A stretch of DNA of 64,000 bases from Heracleum sosnowskyi (Eukaryota; Streptophyta; Magnoliopsida; Apiales; Apiaceae), in the NCBI GenBank assembly GCA_030848705.1, contig JAUIZM010000012.1, forward strand, positions 7,380,679 to 7,444,678, in the 5' to 3' direction. The notes under the pieces are model-generated. The model did no database searches and was not told the origin of the DNA. It saw nothing but the letters and a program-made list of their open reading frames with translations. Within the stretch, counting starts at the first letter, position 1. The number at the start of each line of letters is the position of its first letter. Shown here piece after piece: positions 35,501-47,300 of the stretch. A program made the position numbers and the translations under genes.

Positions 35501-38236
35501 GAACTGAATTTCTTCAATGAAGCCTGCTTCCAAGAGTTTTTCTACCTCCTGCTTGATGGCTTCTTGCCTTTCTGGAGCAAAATTTATTTTCTTTTGTTTC
35601 ACGGTCTTCCTTTCGGAATCCACATTCAATTTGTGGGTTATCAATTGGGGATCAATCCCTGGCATATCAGCTGCTGTCCAAGCAAATACATCACTGTTTT
35701 CTTGAAGAAAGGATGTCAACTTGCTTTTCATAGATTCAGGTAGTAGAGCCCCAATGTAGGTGACCTTGTCTGGTTCTCCTGGAATCAGGGGGATGGGAAC
35801 AAGATCCTCAGCTGGCTTTCCTCTTCTTTCTTCACCGTTTCTGATGTCCATGTCTTCAATTGGGAGAACCTGCCCCCCAACTCCATCAGGCCTCAACGCG
35901 GCTACATAACAGCTTCTAGCCATTTTCTGATCGCCTTTCTCTTCGCCAATTCCATTCCTGGTAGGGAACTTGATCTTCAAATGATAAGATGAGGCAACAG
36001 CCTTGAATGCATGAAGACCCGTTCTTCCCAGAATTGCATTGTAGGTTGAAGTCGCTTTGATTACTATGAAGTTCAGCATCTGAGTAGACGTCTTTGAACC
36101 TTGTCCCATTGTTATGGGGAGTTGAATCGTGCCTTCTACCTTCGATTCCACTCCATTGAACCCATATATGGGCATGTTTGAGGGTGTTAGCTGAGAGTCA
36201 GTGTAACCCATCTTGATGAAAGCATCATGGAACAAGATGTCCACTGAAGCTCCATTGTCAACAAGAACTCTCTTTGTTTCAGAGTTGCCTATCACAGGTA
36301 CTATGACCAGAGGGTCATCATGGGGAAATTTCACTCCCTCAAGATCAGAATCATCAAAATTCAAAGATACTTCAGTCTTGGCACGCTTTGGTGCTTCTCC
36401 AACCACAGTCATTACCTCACGGGCATAAGCTTTTCTCGAGTTTCTGGAAGGTCCGGCAGCAGTTGGCCCTCCAAATATCATATTGATGACAGGCCCTCGG
36501 GGCTTTGGATTTCGGTCTTGATCATTGTCCCGTCTATCATAGTCTTTCCTATCATAATTTCCTCTCTGACTTCCCTGGTTTCCATCTTTGGTGTACTTAC
36601 CAAGCTTTCCTCTTCGAATCAAGAACTCAATTTCATCTTTCAGTTGCCTGCAGTCATCTGTCTCGTGGCCAACTTCTTTGTGAAACCGGCAGTATTAGTT
36701 TTGATTTCTTTTTGACACATCGGCCCTCATAGGCTTCGGCCATTTAAGGTCTTCTTCCTTTGAAATCTCCATCAGAATTTGGCTCCTAGAAGCATTCCAT
36801 CTTGCATACTCCGTAAACTTAGGCCCAAAGTTGTTCTTCTTGGGTGGTGAATCAGAATCCTTTGATGTCCTAGGATACTTCTCTCTTGCATCATACTCTG
36901 GAGTATCATTTCTCTTCTTTGAATTTCCATTGCCAGTAGCAACGGGTTCATACTTTCTCATGCTCTCCTCAGCTTTGATGTATTTTCCAGCTCTATCTTG
37001 TAGTGACAACATGTTTTCGGGGGGATGCTTAGCCAAAGACCTCCTGAAGTGGTCATCGGTAGTTCCTTGCTGTAGGGCTATCATAGCCACTTTATCTTCT
37101 AAATCTGGGACTTTTATAGCCTCCTTAGTGAATCTACTCAAGTATTCTCTCAATGTTTCATTCTTGCCTTGTCGAATCCCCATAAGAGAGGCGGAACTTT
37201 TCTCATGTATCTTCCCACTAACAAATTGATTGATGAATGCCTTACTCAGCTCTTTGAAGGATCCAATAGAATTGGGCGGAAGGCGACTATACCAACGTTG
37301 AGCCATACCCGCTAGGGTTTGTGGAAACGCCCTACACTTTGCAGCGTCATTGGCAGGCTGCAACAGCAGTGCATTTGAGAAGGTTCTTACATGATTTGTG
37401 GGATCTCCCGTTCCATCATAAGCTTTGATGGTTGGCATTTTAAACTTCCTGGATATAGTGGCCTTCATTATCTCTTGAGTGAAGGGTGGTGTAGGATCGT
37501 CAGGATCTCCTAGGGGTAACAACGCAGTAGGATCTCCTCTTGGGGTTTCAACCCTTCTGGATCTCGGAGGAGTAGGATCCAGATTAATTACCGGAGGCCT
37601 CCCGGCTGCTCTTGCAGCCTCTTCTTCCTTTAACTTCTTTTTGAGTTTTGCAACCTCTGCCTCATGGGCTGCAATCCTTTCCTGAGTGGTTTGCTCCTTG
37701 TTTGCAGAACGTCTTCTTCGTGGGGGATAGTCATCATCAGTGTTGTAATTTTCATCCTCAGTGTAAGGACCAGAGAAATCGTCTCGAAACATTTGATGAG
37801 TTTGGGTTTGACGGTTCAGGGGTTCTAAACCTTGTACGTAAGGGGGCACATATGCCTCATGGTGTACCAGATTGGTACCACTACTGCCCACCGGGGGTCG
37901 AGGGGGCCTGCTATGGGTAGGCATCCCAAGGGTCTGATTTACATATTGAGGGAGATCAGTAGTATGGAGTTGAAGGCTCCTCGGGGCATTCATGAGCAGT
38001 GGGGAGGTTGTGATCGGTTGCTGGTGAATGGTCTCTTGTGGATTAGATCCATGAGTGACCATCTGCAGGGGATTCGTCCCTTCAACCGATGTCGGGACTT
38101 CTGGTCCTTGAGTGTTGGTGGGGATATTCGTCCCTTCAATGCCAGTAGTTGGCGGTGGTTGACTTCCATGAGTATCAGCCCCGGAGGTGATAGGAAGTTC
38201 TTCAGAAGCTCGAGTTGTTCTCCGCGTGTTTGCCAT
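32574..38236 (-). pseudogene. E2 gag-pol, broken in at least five places
   Basis: Pieces in order: gag N-terminal part 38236-36695 (PPFTQEIMKATISRKFKMPT, WYSRLPPNSIGSFKELSKAF), interrupted by TAA at 36695-36697 just before the CRFHKEVGH knuckle; then, in the same frame, protease (LVDNGASVDILFHDAF), RT (YVDDMLVKS) and first RNase H to 34325. A small deletion after QALADF shifts the frame. Second RNase H 34322-33741 (LYFDGASKTKSSGAG) is ended by an Arg-to-TGA change. Integrase zinc region 33656-33360 shifts frame after EMMTSI. The DDE core continues in 33411-33202 and, after a one-base insertion at VTDNGTQ, in 33254-32574, ending SNLKVYYV. All domains of a Tat polyprotein are still recognisable, so decay is recent, in line with about 1.5% LTR divergence. 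Confidence 0.93.
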
Positions 38237-38251
38237 GGTTGATGTTGTTTT

Positions 38252-38267
38252 CCCACAGACGGCGCCA
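38252..38267 (-). other. Primer-binding site of E2
   Basis: TGGCGCCGTCTGTGGG on the minus strand, two bases from the 5' LTR edge, identical to E1 and E3. The first nine bases complement plant tRNA-Asp. Confidence 0.8.
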
Positions 38268-38269
38268 AA

Positions 38270-38796
38270 TGTTATGGATTAAAAAACGTGCTTTGTGAAT
38301 TAAATGCTAGGGTTTGTGAGCGTTCAAGCTTTAATGGCTGCTCTTGTGTTTCGAGACTAAATCGGTCCTCACAAGATGCCTACGTATCTCTGCTGTATAG
38401 AGAATCAAGCCAATAAAAACGTAGTTCTAGAATGAAGGACGAGGGTCCTTATATAGGCGTCAGGAGCCTTGTATTTAGAGTATGTTTAGGAGACTTAATG
38501 GATAAGTCTCGTTATTGATAACTGATAAGGAGTGTTTTGCTTGGCAGGCAAGTATTATCCTCATCTGATAAGTGTTGTGACTCATCGTACTACTTGATTG
38601 GGATTCTGGATCCTTCTACGAAGATATTATCATATTTGGACTCTTTTATTAGCTGTGTATTTTCCTTTATTTATTAATTACGAAATTAATAAATAATTAG
38701 GGTTTCGGGCCTTTTATCGGGCCTAATTCTTGGACCAAACTAGGTCTAATTAATATATCATTAATTATTTCTAGGGTTTTATTTCAGCCCATATCA
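38270..38796 (-). repeat. E2 5' LTR
   Basis: 527 bp, TGTTATGG...CATATCA. Minus-strand TATA box CCTATATAAGG at 38447-38457 is the likely promoter for gag-pol. Differs from the 3' LTR at 8 positions by eye. Confidence 0.95.
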
Positions 38797-39106
38797 GTTA
38801 ATTAGCTTAATAAAATTAACTTAATTCCAAATTAATACAATAATTATTTTCATTAGATATATACTCTTTATTAAAAGAAAAAATTCTTTGGTATGGTATG
38901 TCATATATACCGCAATATACATATAATTATTTAACTTAATTAGCTGAATATAATCAGCTTAATATAATTAACATAGGATTTTGTTAAGAATTGAAACTCT
39001 TTTTCGGTGGAAAACAATAGTATCAAAACCAAAATTTGATTATAAAAAATATAATTAAATTAATTGATTTCATTTCAAAGTTGAGTTTGATTTAGTGTAT
39101 TACATA

Positions 39107-39727
39107 AGATATTTCATTTGGCATCAATGTATAATTGGTTTTTTTATTTGGTACCACTCGAATGTTTTAACTTCGAAATGGTGTCATTATACTTTTGACT
39201 TCATTTACACAATATCACTTCATCAACCAAACGTTCATCGAGTTTTATAAAATAATGGAATTTTTCATTTGATACAACTCTGAAACTTTTAACTTTCAAG
39301 TGATATCATTCGATTTATACTTCAACTCCAAATACAATTTTTTAATAAAATGATGAATTTGTTCAAACTTCTCGAATTTATGTCCCTTAAAAATATTGTT
39401 AAACATCTATTTGCCTACCAAAAGTAATGACTTTGATCATAATATTCAGATTCATCAAATTTATCAAATTTCTTAATATAGTGGTATTTTGGAGTTGAAA
39501 CCCAACTAAAGTTGAATGGTTTCACGTATTTGAAAGTAAAAAATTTCGGATGGTACCAAATAAAAAATTTCGTAATTATATAATAGTTGATCGACATTTG
39601 GTTAACGATGTGACATTATATGGATGAAGTCAAAAGTATAATGATGATACTTGGTTGTCAAAAACTTCCGGCGGTGCCGGTACCAAATAGAAAAGTCAAT
39701 TGGACAACGGTATCACATTAAATATCT
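39107..39727. mobile_element. Inverted-repeat MITE inside the Helitron
   Basis: The left end AGATATTTCATTTGGCATC pairs with the right end (complement AGATATTTAATGTGATACC), and inner arms pair as well: TTTTGACTTCAT with ATGAAGTCAAAA, and TTTGGTACC with GGTACCAAA. Flanks ttacata/ttacgta may be the duplication with a mismatch. Non-coding; possibly Mutator-like. Confidence 0.65.
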
Positions 39728-40003
39728 CTTACGTACTTACGGAAGTTATATATTTATTTAAATTCCACTTATTTGATTTCACTTATGATTCGATTCTCTA
39801 TAATTACATAATTACATAATAAAAATAGTATTTATTTATCATAGACTTTGATCATAATTTCATATTTTAATTTTCTACAACTACATATTTAAATAATACT
39901 TATTAGTTATTTTTTTTTTCAATATTTTAAATTTTGTTTTAAGTAATTTAAATTTTATTATCGATCCGTGATTCACACGAGTTATCAGCTAGTATAATTA
40001 ATT

Positions 40004-40179
40004 AATCTATAACCTTTATTAATAAGTGAAACCCCCTTTTAACATTGCACCAAATTTGGTTCGCATTCTTTTTTGGTTCTACCCTTTTTTTGGTTTCACC
40101 CCTAATTTATTTTTCTTTTCAATTTTATTTTTCTAAAATATATAACATTTATTAATAAGTGAAACCCCCTTTTAACATT
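40004..40179 (+). repeat. Left part of a repeated Helitron-like segment split by E3
   Basis: It starts A|TCTATAACCTTTATTAATAAG, a Helitron-type 5' terminus. TTTATTAATAAGTGAA plus CCCCCTTTTAACATT and TTTGGTTCGCATTCTTTTTT recur at 40137 and, beyond E3, at 50560-50650 and 50820-50945. No matching hairpin/CTAG 3' end was found. Confidence 0.6.
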
Positions 40180-40681
40180 TGTTATGGATTAAAAAACGTA
40201 CTTGTGAATTTAATGCTAGGATTAATGAGCTTCGAGCTTTAATGGCTGCACTCGTGTTTCCGGACTAAATTGGTCCTCACAAGATGCCTACGTATCTCAA
40301 TTAATGTTGAGAATCAAGCCAAAGACGTAGTTTTGATTGTAGGATCAGGGACCTTATATAGGCGTCTGGAGCCTAGTATATGGTATGTTTAGGAGTCTTA
40401 GCGATTAAGTCTCCTTTTTGATATTGGATAAACATTGTATTTCTTGCTGGAGAATTCGTTTCCTTGTTGATAAAGGCTATGACTCATTAATTGCCTTTAA
40501 TTGGGATTCAGGATCCTTCTTTGATGAATTTACCATATTTTGGACTCTTTTTATGAGCTGTATATTTTCCCTATTCATTAATTACGAAATTAATGAATAA
40601 TTAGGGATGTTGGCATTAAATATTGAGCCTTTTCATTGGACCGTCAATTATATTGCTATAATTACTTTTCTGACCATATCA
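40180..40681 (-). repeat. E3 3' LTR
   Basis: TGTTATGG...CATATCA. The adjoining 40682-40700 is the polypurine tract on the minus strand (AGAAGTTGGGGGGCAAA), identical to that of E2. Confidence 0.95.
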
Positions 40682-40759
40682 TTTGCCCCCCAACTTCTGG
40701 GAAAACCTCCTCGGGGTTTTCGTAGAAGTTATAGCGTATTTTTCCAAAATTTTCCCTTT

Positions 40760-41640
40760 TTTGACCTCAAATCAGGTCATTTTTGACCAGGAATTGACCA
40801 AGAAATAGTGTAAATTCGACCTGGAATTCGTCCAGAAAACAGTATAAATTCGACCAGGATTTTGACCTGGAATTCGAGCTCAAACATCTGTGAGTTCGAA
40901 GCTGTCGACCAGGAATCCCAGGTCTTTTTCGACCTCACCTGTTCGACCTCGACTCAGTATGTTTTCGACCTCGAATTGTAAGCCATTGTCGACCTCGAAT
41001 CATAAGTCATTGTCGACCTCGTTCCTAGTATACCTTCTACCTCAATTGGTCGTGAGGTCGTTTATTTCGATCTCGACTTATAGGTCAATTTCGACCTCAA
41101 GGTGTCGACTTCGATTCTATGTGTTTTCGACCAGGATTTCTTAGTTATCCTGGTTTTATTTTGGTACGAGGTCGTATGTTTCGACCTCGATTTCTAATAC
41201 ATTTTCGATCTCGTTTGCTCGATCTCATCCTCGTGTTTTTTCGACCTCGTTTTTTCAGGTTAACATAGACTTAAGTTTTTGGGTCAACTTCGACCTCATT
41301 TCCTTCGGCTCTTCGACCTCATTTTAATGTGAGGTCAAGGGATACGATCTCGATTTGTAGTGTATTTTCGACTCAGTCAATCGACTTTGACCTAGGGTCT
41401 TTTCGACCTCATTTTTCCAGTTTTTTGACTTGCTTTTGGTGCGAAGTCGATGGTCACGACCTCAATTCCGTGTGTATTTTCGACTTGGGTCGTACGACCT
41501 CGATTTAGGGCCTTTTCGACCTCAAATCTTTAATTATTTCCCTTTATTTGGGAGTGAGTTCGTTTGATACGACCTCGTTTTCTCATATATTTTCGACCTT
41601 GATCGTTCGATTCGAATTTTAAGGTCTTTTCGACCTTAGA
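40760..41640 (+). repeat. Degenerate TTCGACC array upstream of the E3 antisense gene
   Basis: More than twenty-five copies of TTCGACCTCGA, TTCGACCTCAA or TTCGACCAGGA at irregular spacing. Position relative to LTR and TATA box is as in E2, but the detailed sequence is diverged. The motif itself is conserved better than its surroundings. Confidence 0.85.
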
Positions 41641-41880
41641 TTTTCGTTTTTGCCTTGGTTTTATTCCAAGTTTTTTCTTTGGGCTTTTGATTAGTCTAAT
41701 TGGGCTTAAATATTTCTAGCCTTGGGCCTCTATGGGCTTTATTTGTTTTGGGCTTCGAATTTGCCTAAGATTTAATTTGATTGGGCTTTTGCCTTTGTAA
41801 TCCACAAATGGATTTTATGGGCCTTACTGGCTATTGACGGTTGTCCTTCCTTAACCGGTAGGGTTTCCAGTCACTTTGCT

Positions 41881-41887
41881 TATAAAA
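41881..41887 (+). promoter_or_regulatory. TATA box of the E3 antisense gene
   Basis: GCTTATAAAAGAGT, preceded by GTTTCCAGTCACTTT and AACCGG, about 317 bp before the ATG. The leader 42000-42190 consists of near-tandem TTGAAGATTTCTGGG words. Confidence 0.75.
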
Positions 41888-42197
41888 GAGTGGAATTTCC
41901 ACTTTACTCTTCACTTTACATCTTCAAATCTCCGAAAATTTCTCTCTAGTTTTTCTTTCTTTTCTCTCTTTTATTCCGTGGTTAGGCGATTCCCGGCGAG
42001 CTTTTTACGGTGGTGTTCTTGTTTTTCTGGGTTTTCACTTTCATCCCTTGAAGATTTCTGGGTTTTCACCTTCATCCCTTGAAGATTTCTGGGTTTCTTT
42101 GAAGATTTCCTGGGAATTTCTTTGAAGTTTTGAAGATTTGAAGATTCTTTCTGGAGATTTTTCTGGGATTTCTCTTGAACGTTTGAAGATTTTGAAG

Positions 42198-44033
42198 ATG
42201 TCTGACAAAGCTGCTCAACGCCTTCAAAGAATGAACAAAGCTTCTAAGAGAGGTATCATCATTCGTTCTTCTCATATGTCACTTCAAGATATGATTTTAG
42301 AACGTAATGATGAATACCCTTATGTTTCGCATTTAGATTCATTCGACTGTAGTAATAAATTCCATGAAATCGATTTAATTAGGGACTATAACAAAATGTA
42401 TAGAGTTAAGTCCCCCTATAGGTTAGTTCCAGCCGGCCCAGGGGACCGTTCTTGCCATTGGCGTCCTGATGCTTTATGCATTTATAAGGATGCCATTGTC
42501 GCGGGACTGAGGTTCCCTTTCCATAAGTTTATTCCCAAGCTTTTGGCTGATGTTGGGATTAACCCTTGCCAACTTCCTCCAAACGCCTGGAGAATCATTA
42601 TATGTTTCATTGTTCTTTGTTTGAAGAACAATTTTCCTTTATCTGTAGCTTTTTTTAGAAGAATCTTTCAGTTTAAGAATAGCTCGGCCCTTTTTTTGGG
42701 TTGGGTTTATATCAACCATCGACCTTCCACTCCTCCAATTTTTCACCCCAAATCCATTCCTGACAATAACCTCAAATGGAAGGAAGAGTTTATGTACTTG
42801 ATTTGGGAAGGAGGGGATTGGGGCTCCCTTTTCCATAGCTCGTTTAGTAGGGTTTCAGATGGTAGCCCTAGTGACATCATCCTGAATGATGAAGAGGCCC
42901 ATGCATATGCTGAGCTTACAAAGGACAACTACGCCACAATGGCTTGGGTGCTCCTGGATGAGTTCCAGCTTAAGTCCTTGGGACTCTCAAATGTTTCTGA
43001 TAAGGGTAATTCTCACCTCATATTTTCCTTTGTTTATTTGAGATTGTCTTATACCAATTGTTTCTTTCCTTGTGTTTCTTTATAGCTGCGGTCTTTATTA
43101 ATAAGACCAACGAGCCCGAAGATGGGGAGACAGCAAGGATGAAGAGGGCACGCTTGGCAGGGAAGGACCCTCGTGCCTCCAGTGCTACTGCTTTTTTAAG
43201 GCCCTATGTGGACCTTACTGAGAATGCTGAGGGTCCTGCCTCGGCTAAAAGCTCAGTTTGGCGCCCCAACTGGGGACTCAGGAAGAAGGACACTGTGGTG
43301 GGAGTGTCCAAGCACGCTGTGGAGTGGTCTTATAACTCTCTGACTCCTTGTGATTACAAGGATTTCGTCTCCAACTCCACCATTGAGGGGGTGGAGCATG
43401 CTGGATCCCAGGCTATGGCTGCTGTAAGTATTTCTCCTCTTCTTTTTTCTTTGCAGTTAATAATGTATTTCAAGTTTAAGTATTTGACTTGTAACTTGCT
43501 TGTAGGTTAATTCCAACTACCAAGGGGCTCTCTTTCAAGCCAAGGCTTGGCGCTCATCTTCTGAGGCCAACCAAGGCAAGTTTGAGAAAGCCCTAGGGGA
43601 GGTGGGCACACTGAAGGCCACCTTGGCTAGGAAGGAGAAGGAGTTGGCTGACTCCCAGGCTGAGCTGGTGTCTTTGAGGAAAGGCAAGGATGACTTTATC
43701 GACGAGTTCCTTGACTCCACGGAGTACGAGGACTTGATTGATAAACATGACGAGCTCCTCTTCCCAGTTCAGTATACTAAGGGATGGGATGACGCTCTTT
43801 CTGCTGTTTTGGAGAAGATGCCTGGATCTCTCCTTATTTCTGATTTTCCAAGCCCTCACCTTCCTACTCCTTTGGAGATGGCTTTAGCTGGAGAGGACGA
43901 GATGGAGGAGGATGACAGGATCTTAGACCTGGATCACACTTCTCCACCTGGTCAGACTGCCGGAGCTGATGATGCTGCCTTTCACTCTAGAGAGGAAGAG
44001 GAGGAGGAGGAGGACGTGGACAAGGCAGATTAG
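42198..44033 (+). CDS. Antisense three-exon gene of E3 (557 aa)
   Basis: Exons 42198-43005, 43086-43423 and 43506-44033 join in frame at GT-AG junctions and end at TAG 44031-44033. Exon 1 is 808 nt, the same as in E2; exons 2 and 3 differ by +3 and -9 nt, so all length changes keep the frame. Conserved segments: RGIIIRSSHMSLQDMILERN, LVPAGPGDRSCHWRPDALCI, INPCQLPPNAWRIIICFIVL (Transposase_28-like), WRPNWGLRKKDTVVGVS, a Lys/Glu-rich helical stretch (LARKEKELADSQAEL) and an acidic tail (EEEEEEDVDKAD). Intron positions and phases match E2. The function is unknown. Likely transcribed from its own TATA box at 41881, away from the 3' LTR and against gag-pol. Confidence 0.85.
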
Positions 44034-44349
44034 ATATAGTTTCTTTTGTAGTTCTTGTTTATGGCCTTTCTTGGCTTGTACCAGTATTGATGTACTTTTG
44101 GCCTACAGACTTAACTTAACTCTTTATTTAAGTTTTTATTTATATCTTGTGGCCATTCATGGCTTGTGTTGTTTTCTTGCTTCTTGAATTTTTGTCAACA
44201 CTCATAGTATATAAGCTTTAAAACATGAAAATACTGAATTTATTCATAACTTGAAAATGGGATCAACCCTTACATAGTACCCAAGTTTAAGAACTCGGGT
44301 TGGTTTTATCAAACCTTATTCATAGTAGTGAGTCCTCCTAGGACACACC

Positions 44350-47300
44350 TTAAACATAATAAACTTTCAAATTGGAGGCATGCCAAGTCCTTGGCACCTC
44401 ATGCCCTTCAAGGGTTTCTAGCTTGTATGAGCCTCGACCAAATACGTTCTTGACGCGATATGGTCCTTCCCAATTTGGGGCCAACTTGCCTTTTTGTCCA
44501 ACTCCGGATGCTTCAATCTTTCTGAGAACCAAGTCTCCTTGACGAAAGAACCTTTCTTTAACCCTTAGGTTGTAGTAGAAAGAGGGTTTCTTTTGATGTT
44601 CAACTATCTTGGCGTTTGCTTCATCTCTAACTTCGTCAATTAGATCCAAAGCTAGCCTCAAGCCTTCTTCATTTTCTTCTGGTTCATAAGCCTCAACTCT
44701 TGGGGAGGTGTGAGTAATCTCCACCGGGACCACTGCCTCTGCTCCATAAGCCAATAGAAACGGAGTTGCCCCGGTGGTGACTTTACAAGTAGTACAATAT
44801 GCCCAAAGTATGGGGATTAATTCGTCTACCCAAGTGTTTCTGGAGCGTTCAACTCTTTTCTTTAGTCCATCCAGGATAATTCGATTTGCAACCTCAGCTT
44901 GCCCATTTGCTTGAGGATGGGCAACAGAAGTGAAGCGCAACTTGATATCGTTCTCATCACAATACTTCTTGAACTCATCGTTGTTAAACTGAGTTCCATT
45001 GTCCGTGACGAGGACTCGTGGAATTCCATATCTGCATATCACATTTTCCCAGAAGAATTGCATCACTTGCTTGGTGGTTATCTTGGCTAATGTCTTAGCC
45101 TCAATCCACTTGGTGAAGTAGTCAATTGCTACTATCAAGAACTTTCTTTGAGCACTTGCCATAGGAAATGGCCCGAGTATATCCATTCCCCACATAGCAA
45201 AGGGGATAGGTGAGTTAATGGATGTCATCATCTCTGGTGGTTGCCTAACCACTGGTGCATGTTTCTGGCACCGTTCACATTTCTTTACATAGCTTTTAGC
45301 ATCAGCAAGTATGCTTGGCCAATAGAAACCTAGACGAGTGATTTTATGGGCAAGGGCTCTGCCCCCCAAGTGCTGCCCACAAATTCCTTCGTGTTCTTCC
45401 TTCAGGGCCAATTCTGCCTCTTGAGGTCTTAAACATTTCAGATATGGAATGATGAAAGACTTCTTGTATAGGATTCCCTCAATCAGGGTATACCTTAGTG
45501 CTCTGACGTACAGCTTTCGTGCTTCTGAAGTGTCGTTGGGTAACCACCCAGTTTCTAGATGAGATTTGATGGGATCAATCCAACAACCGCCAACATCAAT
45601 GGGTGCTACCAACTTTTCGTTGATGCTTGGGGTCCTCAGGATTTGGAAGTAGACACTTCCTGCATAATTTTCAATTTCGGAAGAAGCAAATTTAGACAAG
45701 GCATCAGCCTTCACGTTTTCTTCCCTTGGAATGTGCTCTACATAGCATTCGTCGAACTGAGTCATGATGGCCTTGACAAGTTTCAAGTACTTGGTCATGA
45801 CTTCATCTCTGGCCTCAAATTCCCCATTTACTTGGGAAACCACTAGCCTCGAGTCTCCACATACTTTCAGAGTTTTGTTCCTCAAGGCTCTAGCCAGCCC
45901 TAAGCCGGTTATCAGAGCTTCATACTCAGCCTCATTGTTTGTCGTTGGGAAATCAAGCTTTAGTGCATACTCTACGAGGAATCCATCAGGACTTTGTAGC
46001 ACCAAACCAGCTCCACTTGATTTTGTTTTTGATGCTCCATCAAAATAGAGCACCCAATATTATTTAAAGTTCGTTTCCTCATCTTTCTTATCTTCCACTA
46101 TCACTTCCTGCCCCCCGACTTCTTGGTTGTCAATGGTGCATTAAACCATGAAGTCAGCAAGTGCTTGAGCTTTTATGGCCATTCGAGGCTTATACTTGAT
46201 GTCGAATTCGCCCAATTCAATGGCCCATTTGATCAATCTTTCATTAACTTGAGGGCTATGCAAGATGTTTCTTAGAGGTTGATCAGTCAAGACCTCTATC
46301 TTGTGAGCCTGAAAGTACGGGCGTAGCTTTCTTAAGGCCATTATCAAGGCTAAGGCAAACTTCTCTATGGTAGAGTAGTTTGTTTCTGCTCCGTGTAGGA
46401 TCTTGCTCACGTAGTAGATGGGTTTCTGAACCTTTAACTCTTCTTTTACCAAAACAGCTCCCAGGGCAGTGTTGGATACTGCCAAGTATAGATAAAGAAC
46501 CTCTCCTGGTTTTGGTTTGGCCAATAGTGGTGGCTCAGCCATGTATTTCTTCAGGGCCTCAAAGGCCTCTTGGCTTTCAGTTGTCCATTCAAAAATTTTC
46601 ACTTTCTTGAGTGCTTTAAAGAAGGGTAAACACTTCTCTCCTGACTTGGAGATGAATCTTCCCAATGCTGCCACTCTTCCCGTTAATTTCTGGACATCTT
46701 TGACAGTCCGTGGTGGCTCCATGTTTAGAATTGCTTTGATTTTGTCGGGATTGGCCTCGATACCTCTCTTGGAAACCATTAAGCCTAAAAACTTTCCCGA
46801 GCCTACACCAAAGGCACACTTAGCTGGATTCAACATCATCTTGTGGTGCCTCAGCACTTCGAATGCCTCTCGGAGGTGCTTAACGTGATCGGCCTTATCG
46901 AGGCTTTTGACTAACATGTCATCTACGTAGACCTCCATGGTTTTTCCAATTAGGTGCTCAAAGATTTTGTTTACCAACCTTTGATAGGTCGCTCCTGCAT
47001 TCTTAAGCCCAAAAGCCATGACTAAGAAACAGAAGACACCAAAGTCAGTGATGAATGATACCTTGGCGATGTCATCTTTGTGCATCTTGATTTGATTATA
47101 TCCACTGAAGCCATCCATGAAACTTAGCATCTCATGCCCAGCAGTGGCATCTATTAGAGCATCAATCCTTGGTAAGGGAAAACAATCCTTAGGATATGCA
47201 TCATTCAAGTCGGTGAAGTCGACGCACATCCTCCACTTCCCGTTAGCTTTTTTGACCATCACGGGGTTAGCTAACCATTCTGGGAATTGGATTTCCTCAA

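Larger units (their letters stand above)
27867..38796 (-). mobile_element. Complete Tat-lineage LTR retrotransposon E2 (10,930 bp)
   Basis: Two 527-bp LTRs (27867-28393, 38270-38796) flank the element, with gttaa on both sides. By eye the LTRs differ at 8 positions (about 1.5%). Order on the minus strand: 5' LTR, primer-binding site 38252-38267, gag (38236 leftward), protease-RT-RNase H, second RNase H, integrase ending 32574, a 3' region with an antisense gene (29890-31723), polypurine tract, 3' LTR. The gag-pol frame is broken in at least five places, so autonomous activity is unlikely. A 514-bp MITE (31956-32469) was inserted later. Confidence 0.97.
27254..39992 (+). mobile_element. Helitron split by retrotransposon E2
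   Basis: The 5' end is A|TCTATACTTTTTATTAAAAAC at 27254. The 3' end is a weak hairpin (CCGTGATTCACACGAG) followed by TTATCAGCTAG|T at 39992. The left part holds repeated ATGGTATATCGCAATATACAT-type modules as in the 21212 Helitron. E2 with its duplication accounts for 10,935 bp, and a 39107-39727 MITE for about 620 more, leaving roughly 1.2 kb of Helitron. There is no Rep/helicase gene, so it is non-autonomous. Confidence 0.75.
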
